DNA of 5,284 nucleotides, taken from NCBI GenBank assembly GCA_017411885.1, contig JAFQPF010000228.1, positions 1-5,284 on the forward strand, read 5' to 3'. A program made the translations under genes and the position numbers. This DNA comes from Clostridia bacterium (GTDB taxonomy: Bacteria; Bacillota_A; Clostridia; Oscillospirales; CAG-272). Positions 1-5,284 of the stretch are shown piece after piece; within the stretch, counting starts at the first letter, position 1, and each line of letters starts with the position of its first letter. A model generated the notes under the pieces. The model made no database searches, was not told where the DNA came from, and was given only the letters and a program-made list of their open reading frames with translations.

Positions 1-785
1 TTGGCGGTAACAGTTCCGTCTGCGGTAACCGAAGCGACTGCATCGTTATCGCTTTCAAAGGTTACGGTGGGCATTGTCTGACCTTCAATTACAGTCGTTG
101 CGGTAAGCTTGAAGCTATCACCGACAATAAGTCTCTGTACCTGTTCAACAAGCTGGATATTCACCTTGATCTCTCCCGGGGTGTATTTGTAAGATTTCAT
201 CGCGTCTTCGGTCTTGAAAAAGCCTATGTATTCAACGTCGAAGTATTCGTCTGCACCTGCAACCTTGCCCGTGTTGCTCCACAGGGGAACATAAACCGAG
301 GTCGCGACTGCGCTCATTCCGTATGCTCCGTCGTACTTACCCGTACCGACAGACTTCTTTCCCGAGGTTCTTGTCTGAGCGAAGAAGATCTTTGCTTCTC
401 TCGTATAGCTTCCGCCTGCGGTGGTAAGGTTGAAATTCAAGTTTGGTGCGTCTATATTGGTATTATAGGAAATTGCTACGTAGGGATATTCAGTGAGGTT
501 GATATTATCAACCGCGACAATAAGTCTGTCACCTGTGGTTGAAGCGGCACCCGGATTTGTGGATACAAAGCGGACCATACCGTTAGAGTACGCTCCCTTT
601 ACGTTTCCGCCGAGTATCTTTCCATTCATTTCATCCGGAACCGTCGTAACGATACGGCCGTCAGAGGAAATATCCTCCGCTGTGTATATTATTGCATCAT
701 CAGAAGCCGATGCAACAAGCGTATATGCCATTATCGCGCACATAATAAGCGCGAGTACAAGGACGCTTCTAAAGATTCTGTTCAT
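1..785 (-). CDS. Secreted protein with signal peptide and Big_2-type Ig-like domain (partial, C-terminus beyond window)
   Basis: The reverse strand is open for 261 codons from an ATG at 785 to the window edge, so the C-terminus is missing. Residues 1-27 form a classic signal peptide: basic start (MNRIFR), hydrophobic core (VLVLALIM...AIMA) and an A-S-A site, giving likely cleavage before S28. C16 lacks a lipobox, so this is not an obvious lipoprotein. Residues about 28-211 are beta-rich with no motif I can name firmly; the end of this part (YIGFFKTEDA near 191-200) resembles the last strand of sandwich domains common in clostridial surface proteins, which is recall rather than a search. Residues about 216-261 (VGDSFKLTAT, then SDNDAVASVTADGTVTA) match the bacterial Ig-like group 2 (Big_2) pattern. 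A near-ideal AAAGGAGA Shine-Dalgarno site 7 nt upstream supports the start. The protein probably acts outside the cell or on its surface, as a glycan-binding or adhesive protein or the front of a larger enzyme. The missing part would decide this. Signal peptide and Ig fold are strong; function is open. Confidence 0.85.
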   Translation of the reverse strand, partial: MNRIFRSVLVLALIMCAIMAYTLVASASDDAIIYTAEDISSDGRIVTTVPDEMNGKILGGNVKGAYSNGMVRFVSTNPGAASTTGDRLIVAVDNINLTEYPYVAISYNTNIDAPNLNFNLTTAGGSYTREAKIFFAQTRTSGKKSVGTGKYDGAYGMSAVATSVYVPLWSNTGKVAGADEYFDVEYIGFFKTEDAMKSYKYTPGEIKVNIQLVEQVQRLIVGDSFKLTATTVIEGQTMPTVTFESDNDAVASVTADGTVTA

Positions 786-792
786 AACAATA

Positions 793-800
793 TCTCCTTT
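793..800 (-). promoter_or_regulatory. Ribosome binding site of the secreted-protein gene
   Basis: AAAGGAGA on the reverse strand, 7 nt before the ATG at 785. It fixes the start and shows that this truncated reading frame is a real gene with a complete N-terminus. Confidence 0.85.
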
Positions 801-822
801 TACTTTATATGGATTTGAGTTC

Positions 823-851
823 ATTATACAATGCTCAAGGCAAAAGTTCAA
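823..851 (-). promoter_or_regulatory. Vegetative promoter for the secreted-protein gene
   Basis: On the reverse strand there is a -35 box TTGAAC (851-846), a 17-bp spacer and a perfect -10 box TATAAT (828-823). Transcription should begin near 816 and leave a leader of about 30 nt carrying the AAAGGAGA ribosome site. With this promoter in the gap behind the isomerase gene, the secreted protein can be made independently of the upstream operon, although read-through from that operon is not ruled out. Confidence 0.8.
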
Positions 852-862
852 CAAGTTATACC

Positions 863-883
863 CGTTGATCTGATAATTCAACG
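863..883. repeat. Inverted repeat CGTTGA-N9-TCAACG, candidate operator
   Basis: Perfect 6-bp arms at 863-868 and 878-883, separated by 9 bp. The repeat sits just upstream of the -35 box of the secreted-protein promoter, centred at about -57 from the predicted start, a position typical of an activator site. The right arm, extended to TCAACGAT (878-885), recurs at 4901-4908 in the divergent promoter region. It could be a weak RNA hairpin in the tail of the upstream operon instead, but no U-tract follows. Short arms make chance possible. Confidence 0.4.
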
Positions 884-945
884 ATATTTACAAAGCCGCT
901 TCAATTCTTTTGTGCAGTTTGCCAAAAACAGATCTCGGGTGTCAG

Positions 946-1566
946 TTACTCGAACATAGCCTTTTCTATATTGGCGCAAAGATAGTGGTATACGGGCAGG
1001 TGAAGCTCCTGAACGAGGAAGGTCTCGCACTTAGGAACTCTTACTGTAACGTCGCTTATCTCGGAAAGCTTGCTTTCCGATTTTCCCGTGAACGACAGCA
1101 CCTTTATTCCCTTTGCCTTTGCCACCTTTGCCGCGTTTACCACGTTTGCGGAATTTCCCGAGGTAGACAGACACCAGAGCATATCGTTTTTATCGGCATA
1201 GCCGTAAACCAGCTGTGCGTAAACCATATCCGCCGCGTTATCGTTTGCAAACGCCGTAAGAATTGACGACTGACTTACGAGGGATATTGCCGGAAGCGCT
1301 CCCTCGAGATGCTCGCTCAGATATTCGGCATCGTTGTATCCAAGCTCCTTGAGCACGGACCTGAATTTCCTGTCGGTCTTTCTTTTTATCATAAAGTTTT
1401 TCATAAGCTCGCCCACTATATGCTCTGCGTCAGACGCGCTTCCGCCGTTTCCGCATACGAGCACCTTGCCTCCGTTTTTATAGGTAGTAGCAAGCATATA
1501 AAACGCATTTTCTATATCCTCCTTGCATACCGCAAGCTCGGGATATCTTTTGAACAGTTCATTCAT
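946..1566 (-). CDS. SIS-domain phosphosugar isomerase, GmhA-like
   Basis: This is a cytoplasmic single-SIS-domain protein resembling GmhA, which converts sedoheptulose 7-phosphate to heptose 7-phosphate. Numbered from an upstream GTG at 1575 (209 aa), it has the phosphosugar loop CGNGGSASDAEH (41-52), the phosphate-binding STSGNSANV (137-145) and a C-terminal VQELHLPVYHYLC (188-200). H52, E56, Q189 and H197 fall where E. coli GmhA has its metal-binding and catalytic H61, E65, Q172 and H180, with the same spacing inside each pair, so the enzyme should be active. Compared with E. coli GmhA (192 aa), it has about 25 extra residues between E56 and P95. I prefer the ATG at 1566 (206 aa, starting MNELFKRYPEL), because AGGTGA lies 5 nt before it, whereas the GTG has no well-spaced site. 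It is the last gene of the glycosidase-kinase-isomerase operon; no other heptose-pathway gene is in view. A catabolic aldose/ketose-phosphate isomerase is therefore as likely as a true GmhA. Family is sure; substrate is not. Confidence 0.9.
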   Translation of the reverse strand: MNELFKRYPELAVCKEDIENAFYMLATTYKNGGKVLVCGNGGSASDAEHIVGELMKNFMIKRKTDRKFRSVLKELGYNDAEYLSEHLEGALPAISLVSQSSILTAFANDNAADMVYAQLVYGYADKNDMLWCLSTSGNSANVVNAAKVAKAKGIKVLSFTGKSESKLSEISDVTVRVPKCETFLVQELHLPVYHYLCANIEKAMFE

Positions 1567-1570
1567 AACT

Positions 1571-1579
1571 CTCACCTTT
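1571..1579 (-). promoter_or_regulatory. Ribosome binding site deciding the isomerase start
   Basis: AAAGGTGAG on the reverse strand, with its AGGTGA core 5 nt before the ATG at 1566. It overlaps both the kinase stop codon (TGA, 1574-1572) and the alternative GTG start at 1575. This favours the ATG and suggests that ribosomes ending the kinase gene restart on the isomerase gene. Confidence 0.7.
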
Positions 1580-2522
1580 CCGACAGGGTCGCGGCAACAG
1601 CAAGCGCCGCCCAGTCTCCTATATTATTTCCAAGCTTTGCAGGGACCACTCTGCACACCTCGCTCGCAAAGCTCAGTGCTTCCCTTTTGATCGCCTTTTC
1701 CATTTCGGGTCTGATAAGGTCTTCGCTACGTTCAAAAATGCTTCCGATAACTATACACTCGGGATTGAGAATGTCAATCAGCACCGAAAGTCCCTCTCCG
1801 AGCTTTTTGCCGCAAAGCGCATAGACGTCTGCTGCGTCACGGTTGCCTCTGTCCGCAGAGTCCGCGATGGTTTTTGCGCTTATCGTATCAAGCTCGGCAA
1901 GGCTTTTGCAGTATGAAACCGTTTCGCCCATCTGCAAGCGCTCACGGGCAAGCATTTTGCCGAGCTCCGCTATACCTGCGCCCGAGCAAAAGCCCTCGAA
2001 CGAGCCTGCCTTTCCAAAGCCCACAGGACCGTATTTTTCGAGTCTGATATGTCCTACCTCGCCGGCACATCCACTCGTTCCCTCGTAAAGTCTGCCGTTT
2101 AATATAAGTCCTGCGCCGAGCCCCGTACCAAAGGTCAGAAAGACCATATTCTGACAGCCCTTTCCCGCACCGAATTTCCATTCGGCGAGTGCGCAGGCGT
2201 TTGCATCGTTCTGAAGCGCGGATCTTGCACCGTACTTGCTTTTCAGATAATCTACTATCTCAACGTCGAGCCAGCCGTGAAGATTGGGAGGAGCGATTAT
2301 TACTCCGCGCGACGAATCAAGCGGTCCTCCGCAGGATATTCCTATAACCGATGTATCGTCGGTCATTTCCCTTGCAAGTGCGTACATTCTGTCTATCATA
2401 ACGTACGGGTCTGTGCCCACATCTGTGGGAATGACTCTTTTATCCAGAATGACAAATTCTCCGTTTTCAAATTCTCCGTGCGAAACCGAGCATTTGGTTC
2501 CGCCTATATCAAAGCCTATCAT
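1572..2522 (-). CDS. ROK-family sugar kinase without the zinc-cysteine motif
   Basis: A 316-residue protein, normal length for a ROK kinase (ATP-dependent phosphorylation of glucose, fructose, mannose, N-acetylhexosamines and relatives). Seen in order: the phosphate-binding DIGGTK (5-10); GGPLD (65-69) and PNLHGW (79-84); the catalytic QNDANAC (104-110), with D106 the expected base; FGTGLGAGLI (131-140); and GEVGHIRL (154-161), with E155 and H158 at the sugar and metal site. There is no N-terminal helix-turn-helix, so this is a kinase and not a NagC/XylR-type repressor. The usual CxCGxxGCxE zinc motif reads VGFGKAGSFE (167-176): all three cysteines are replaced while the glycines and E176 stay. 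The start codon is 4 nt past the glycosidase stop, with a GGAG site inside the end of that gene, so expression is probably coupled. It likely phosphorylates the sugar released by the GH2 enzyme and passes it to the isomerase. Sugar specificity cannot be read from the sequence. Confidence 0.93.
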   Translation of the reverse strand: MIGFDIGGTKCSVSHGEFENGEFVILDKRVIPTDVGTDPYVMIDRMYALAREMTDDTSVIGISCGGPLDSSRGVIIAPPNLHGWLDVEIVDYLKSKYGARSALQNDANACALAEWKFGAGKGCQNMVFLTFGTGLGAGLILNGRLYEGTSGCAGEVGHIRLEKYGPVGFGKAGSFEGFCSGAGIAELGKMLARERLQMGETVSYCKSLAELDTISAKTIADSADRGNRDAADVYALCGKKLGEGLSVLIDILNPECIVIGSIFERSEDLIRPEMEKAIKREALSFASEVCRVVPAKLGNNIGDWAALAVAATLSER

Positions 2523-2526
2523 TTAT

Positions 2527-4812
2527 TCACTCTCCAAACTCATCATATCCGCATTTAGTCATATCACGAATATATGAAGCGTAGTCAACGCCGATCGCGT
2601 TTGTAAAATAGTGGTTGGTGTATTCTTCCCCGTCAAGACGCCACTTGATAAGATAGAATTTCTTTTCTCCGTCCGCTATCTTGAGCGAATCAAGCTTTAC
2701 TGCGCTCTGTGCCGCAGCCGTGCCGCTTCCCGACAGGCAGGTAACGTTATCGGTTACATTTATAACCTCGTATTCTATTCTTGCATCATTCAGCGTGTCG
2801 TTATCTGCATAAAGCGTTATTCTGCCGCCTTCAGGCTCGTCAAACATAAGACAAACGGGGGTCTGCGAGCGCTTTATGTAGTAATATGCGAGCTTTTTAT
2901 CGAAATAGTAGTCAACCACCGCGTCGGAGACCTGCGGCCATCCGTCAATAATGTTCCACCAGATAATACCCGTTTTTGCCCATCTGCGTATTCTAACTCT
3001 TTCGATGAAGTACTTCATCGCCTCAGCCTGTGATATCTGACTCTGACGGACGAAATCCTCAAGCTTGTCCTCTACCTTATTGAAAAGAGTTTTTACCTGA
3101 TTTACCGCGAGGGGAATTCTGTATGACCACGGGGCGTTATGCACAGACTCGGGATTAGCCGAGTGCACAACGTACTCGGGAGTTACCCAGCCGTTTTCAA
3201 AGAAAAGCTTGTCGGGAGAATCAAGAAATTTACCTAGAGAGCTGACCGACGGGAAGCCGTGGTATCCTACCTCGCTTGCAAATATGCATTCGGTGTTTTT
3301 GTAGTATTCGCCCTTGAAATAGTCGCGGGGACCCCAGGTGTGATCCTCCACAAGAGGAAGATCAAGTCTGTGCGCTTCGGGGCTTATATACGGCGAGCTC
3401 GGAAGATAGGGTCTCGTAAAATCGTGATCAAAGAGGAGATCTGGAATAAGCCGTCTCGTAACCGTTGCCTCGTTGGGATCGCGCTTGAAGTTACCCTTGT
3501 TCCTGCAGAGCAGGTCACATTCGTTATCTCCCGCCCATATAACGAGTGAGGGATGATTCCTGTATTTTTTAATGACGTAAAGTGCTTCCTTTTCAAATTT
3601 TTTAAGAAATACATCATCGCGCGGATACACGGCGCAAGCCATTGCAAAGTCCTGCCATACCATAACGCCGTTTCTGTCGCAAAGCTTGAAGAATTCATCG
3701 GATTCGTATATATTTCCGCCCCAGCATCTTATCATATTGCAACCAATATCAAGCACGAGCTTGAACGCCTCGTCGAGTCTCGGCGCAAAGCGAGCAGGGA
3801 GTGCGTCAAGCGGCACCCAGTTAGTTCCCATAACGAAAACGCGCTTACCATTGACTACAAAGCAGAACTTTCCGCCGCTTCCGTCTGCCTCAAGCTCTTC
3901 CCTTTCAAGCTTTACCGTTCTGAAGCCATAGTCAAGACGCTTTACGTCCCTAACCTCGCCCTTATATAAAAGCTCTACGGTAACGTCGTATATATTCGGC
4001 TCGCCTATATTTCTCGGCCACCAGAAATATGCGTTTCCGACTCTGAAATTAACGAATCCGCTTGTGTGCCACAGCTTTGAGTTATTAACGAACTCGCGGT
4101 CACGGCATTTACCCGTAGTTCTTATACTGTAATTGCCGATATCGTCCTCAGCGGCTTCAATATTTATATTAATAGAGAGGTCTGCGGTGTTGTTTTCAAG
4201 ATTTATGTTGGTAGTATGCAGGAACATATCCTTGATGTGATCGCGCTTGCGCTCCCTTATCTCAACAGGCTTGTATATACCTGCCGAAACCGTTCTCGGC
4301 ATAATGTCCCAGCCGAACATATACGGAGCTTTGCGTATATAGGTTGCAGGATAGCCGTACATTCCACCGTTACAGGTTGCCGGAAGATCGTATTTTCTTC
4401 CCTCGATAAGAGTCGGCTTGATATGCACAACGAGCTCGTTTTTGCCTACCTTTATATTATCGTACACGTCGCAGGGCAAAAACATATTGTCGCTTGTTGC
4501 CGAAAGCACGCCGTTAACGTAAATATCAGCTACGGTGTCTATTCCTTCAAAGTGGATATACTCGTTTTCGTTTTTTGCTTCAAACTCGGTGAAATACCAG
4601 AAGTGACAGCTCTCGTACTTCTGCACCTCGAGCGTATTCGTGGAGAAGTAAATATCCGGAAGGATGTTCTCCCGCATAAAATCCATCTCGAAGCTTCCCG
4701 GCACGGTTGCGTCCATAGTGATAAATCCCGACCTTTCAATATCGTACGCCGTTGTTATCTTCATATCCTTGCAATCGCGGTTCTCTGCATAAGCAAGCTT
4801 CCATTTAAGCAT
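2527..4812 (-). CDS. Glycoside hydrolase family 2, beta-mannosidase-like
   Basis: A 761-residue retaining exo-glycosidase without a signal peptide, so it acts in the cytoplasm on imported oligosaccharides. The domain order is that of GH2 beta-mannosidases: a galactose-binding-like N-domain (about 1-187, with VPGSFEMDF at 37-45 and ADIYVNG at 95-101), an Ig-like domain (about 190-300), a TIM barrel (about 320-650) and a small C-terminal beta domain. Barrel signatures are MIRCWGGNIYE (360-370), VWQDFAMACAVYP (385-397), GDNE (428-431) with E431 as acid/base, ASEVGYHGFPS (512-522) with E514 as nucleophile, and WWNIIDGWP (618-626). The active-site loop FGWDWGPR of typical beta-mannosidases reads FGWDIMPR (166-173), keeping W168 and D169. 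It is shorter than the usual 820-890 residues, mainly at the C-terminus. It starts the operon, with GGAGGT 5 nt before the ATG. Beta-mannosidase is the best guess; related GH2 activities such as exo-glucosaminidase are not excluded. Confidence 0.92.
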   Translation of the reverse strand: MLKWKLAYAENRDCKDMKITTAYDIERSGFITMDATVPGSFEMDFMRENILPDIYFSTNTLEVQKYESCHFWYFTEFEAKNENEYIHFEGIDTVADIYVNGVLSATSDNMFLPCDVYDNIKVGKNELVVHIKPTLIEGRKYDLPATCNGGMYGYPATYIRKAPYMFGWDIMPRTVSAGIYKPVEIRERKRDHIKDMFLHTTNINLENNTADLSININIEAAEDDIGNYSIRTTGKCRDREFVNNSKLWHTSGFVNFRVGNAYFWWPRNIGEPNIYDVTVELLYKGEVRDVKRLDYGFRTVKLEREELEADGSGGKFCFVVNGKRVFVMGTNWVPLDALPARFAPRLDEAFKLVLDIGCNMIRCWGGNIYESDEFFKLCDRNGVMVWQDFAMACAVYPRDDVFLKKFEKEALYVIKKYRNHPSLVIWAGDNECDLLCRNKGNFKRDPNEATVTRRLIPDLLFDHDFTRPYLPSSPYISPEAHRLDLPLVEDHTWGPRDYFKGEYYKNTECIFASEVGYHGFPSVSSLGKFLDSPDKLFFENGWVTPEYVVHSANPESVHNAPWSYRIPLAVNQVKTLFNKVEDKLEDFVRQSQISQAEAMKYFIERVRIRRWAKTGIIWWNIIDGWPQVSDAVVDYYFDKKLAYYYIKRSQTPVCLMFDEPEGGRITLYADNDTLNDARIEYEVINVTDNVTCLSGSGTAAAQSAVKLDSLKIADGEKKFYLIKWRLDGEEYTNHYFTNAIGVDYASYIRDMTKCGYDEFGE
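2530..2535 (-). promoter_or_regulatory. Ribosome binding site of the ROK kinase, inside the end of the GH2 gene
   Basis: GGAGAG on the reverse strand, 9 nt from GGAG to the ATG at 2522. It lies in the last codons of the glycosidase gene (stop TGA, 2529-2527), an arrangement expected to couple translation of the two genes. Confidence 0.7.
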
Positions 4813-4817
4813 AAGCT

Positions 4818-4823
4818 ACCTCC
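4818..4823 (-). promoter_or_regulatory. Ribosome binding site of the GH2 gene
   Basis: GGAGGT on the reverse strand, 5 nt before the ATG at 4812. It is a full-strength site and supports this start over any internal methionine. Confidence 0.85.
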
Positions 4824-4841
4824 GTAGTCGTTTATATATTA

Positions 4842-4870
4842 AGTATATCACATATTAAAACTATTGAAAA
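4842..4870 (-). promoter_or_regulatory. Promoter of the GH2-ROK-SIS operon
   Basis: On the reverse strand: -35 TTTTCA (4870-4865, four of six consensus bases), a 17-bp spacer and -10 TATACT (4847-4842) preceded by TGA, an extended -10. The start should lie near 4835, giving a leader of about 22 nt. The weak -35 with an extended -10 is typical of promoters that depend on or respond to an activator, which fits the AraC-type gene opposite. The -35 bases are shared with the rightward promoter. Confidence 0.65.
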
Positions 4871-4892
4871 TCATATAAATCTATGTTATAAT
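4864..4892 (+). promoter_or_regulatory. Promoter of the AraC-type regulator gene
   Basis: TTGAAA (4864-4869), a 17-bp spacer and TATAAT (4887-4892), with an extended TG at 4884-4885. Nearly consensus throughout, so probably strong unless repressed. The start should fall near 4899, leaving a leader of about 25 nt. Confidence 0.8.
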
Positions 4893-4897
4893 TAAGA

Positions 4898-4910
4898 AAA
4901 TCAACGATTT
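4898..4910. repeat. Short palindrome AAATC-AAC-GATTT at the regulator's transcription start
   Basis: Perfect 5-bp arms around AAC, lying on the predicted transcription start of the regulator gene. It includes TCAACGAT (4901-4908), also found at 878-885 upstream of the secreted-protein promoter. From this place a bound protein could block the regulator's own promoter and, about 70 bp upstream of the operon start, act on the operon. The arms are short and AT-rich, so the call is tentative. Confidence 0.35.
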
Positions 4911-4916
4911 AGGGAG
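4911..4916 (+). promoter_or_regulatory. Ribosome binding site of the regulator gene
   Basis: AGGGAG, 8 nt before the ATG at 4925. It sets the start of the truncated regulator gene. Confidence 0.8.
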
Positions 4917-4924
4917 TGACAGAT

Positions 4925-5284
4925 ATGAAAAGCGGATTTTTGTGGAATATCGAAAGCGTGCCTGAGGAAAACGCCCTTTTCCGCGAGAAAAACTTTATCG
5001 TCGTCAAGAAGACTGTGAAGGCGGGAGTTCTCTGTCCCGTTCACTGGCACGATTATTTTGAATTTGAGATAATCCTGTCGGGCGAGGGGCGTCATATTTA
5101 CAACAACACCTCGTACCAAATCCATCCCGGATGCGCTTATCTTATGTGCTACACCGATTTCCATTCGGTCGAGCCGACGAGCGATCTCGAGCTTATAAAC
5201 GTGCGCTTCAACGAGTCGATTCTTGATCCCACTCTGCTTTCTGCCGTCAGGCTTGGAGGAAAATTCAACTGCGAATTCAACAAA
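4925..5284 (+). CDS. AraC-family transcriptional regulator, N-terminal cupin domain (partial)
   Basis: The frame is open for 120 codons from an ATG with a good ribosome site and promoter, and runs off the window end. Residues about 22-100 read as an AraC_binding/cupin domain: VHWHDYFEFEIILSGEG (39-55) has the HxHxxxEhxhhhxGxG pattern, YQIHPGCAYLM (64-74) is the second cupin motif, and FHSVEP (79-84) supplies the later histidine. This domain usually binds a sugar in AraC-type regulators. The DNA-binding helix-turn-helix pair would lie beyond the window, so AraC membership is inferred from this domain and from the gene's position divergent to a glycosidase operon. A stand-alone cupin protein is the main alternative. 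It probably activates the operon and perhaps controls itself, since the two promoters share their -35 bases. Confidence 0.85.
   Translation, partial: MKSGFLWNIESVPEENALFREKNFIVVKKTVKAGVLCPVHWHDYFEFEIILSGEGRHIYNNTSYQIHPGCAYLMCYTDFHSVEPTSDLELINVRFNESILDPTLLSAVRLGGKFNCEFNK

Noticed and set aside
738..740. Cysteine in the signal peptide (C16) as a lipoprotein site
   Set aside because: The residues before it (A-L-I-M) do not form a lipobox, and a good signal peptidase I site (A-S-A) follows at residue 27.
493..873. Open frame of 126 codons on the + strand
   Set aside because: It is antisense to the signal peptide and promoter of the secreted-protein gene, which has a clear start, ribosome site and promoter; the translation matches no known pattern.
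855..881. Second possible leftward promoter, TTGAAT and TATAAC
   Set aside because: The spacer is only 15 bp, and a much better promoter (TTGAAC-N17-TATAAT) lies just downstream.
900..945. Possible terminator after the isomerase gene
   Set aside because: Only weak AT-rich pairing (TTTTG/CAAAA) and a six-base palindrome are present; there is no GC-rich stem with a U-tract, so no intrinsic terminator is called.
1309..1824. Open frame of 171 codons on the + strand across the ROK/SIS junction
   Set aside because: It is the reverse shadow of two clear family members; the serine-rich translation shows no domain.
4216..4827. Open frame of 203 codons on the + strand
   Set aside because: It lies antisense to the well-supported GH2 gene, has no ribosome site or recognisable domain, and its Cys/His-rich, low-complexity translation is typical of a reverse-strand shadow.
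4836..4858. Direct repeat ATATTAA at 4836-4842 and 4852-4858
   Set aside because: The spacing of 16 bp and pure A/T content fit chance in an AT-rich spacer; it overlaps the operon -10 region and start, which explains part of the sequence.
4901..5164. Open frame of 87 codons on the - strand under the regulator gene
   Set aside because: It is antisense to the cupin-domain gene, and nothing suggests it is expressed.

Overview
This window looks like a carbohydrate-use locus from a Gram-positive, anaerobic-type Firmicute, most likely an uncultured gut Clostridia member of the Oscillospiraceae/Ruminococcus kind. That placement is an inference. It rests on strong purine-rich Shine-Dalgarno sites (GGAGGT, AAAGGAGA, AGGGAG), tight gene packing, an AraC-type regulator beside glycoside-metabolism genes, and a secreted Big_2-type protein. 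GC looks moderate by eye, with AT-rich intergenic DNA. No rRNA, tRNA, CRISPR or mobile element was seen.

Layout, from the right end. A rightward gene (4925 to the window end, cut off) encodes the N-terminal cupin domain of a probable AraC-family regulator. Facing away from it, a compact leftward operon holds three cytoplasmic proteins: a GH2 beta-mannosidase-like glycosidase (4812-2527), a ROK sugar kinase (2522-1572) and a GmhA-like SIS phosphosugar isomerase (1566-946, or GTG at 1575). The gene junctions are 4-5 nt, or a 4-nt overlap if the GTG is used, so translation is probably coupled. The 112-bp divergent spacer (4813-4924) holds two near-consensus sigma-70/SigA-type promoters pointing in opposite directions, whose -35 boxes overlap almost completely.

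To the left, a 160-bp gap (786-945) with its own excellent leftward promoter precedes a secreted protein (785 to the window edge, cut off). That protein has a signal peptide, a beta-rich domain and the start of a bacterial Ig-like Big_2 domain. An 8-mer (TCAACGAT, + strand) lies in the same orientation and at nearly the same distance upstream of both leftward promoters, and may be a shared regulator site.

Working model (inference). The regulator senses an imported oligosaccharide. The GH2 enzyme releases a sugar from its non-reducing end, the ROK kinase phosphorylates the sugar, and the SIS enzyme interconverts the aldose- and ketose-phosphate. The secreted protein may act at the cell surface on the same glycan. 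No transporter lies in the window, and the substrate cannot be fixed from sequence alone. The points most worth a second look are the GmhA-type isomerase with intact catalytic residues in a catabolic rather than heptose-synthesis setting, and the ROK kinase whose zinc-binding cysteines are all replaced.
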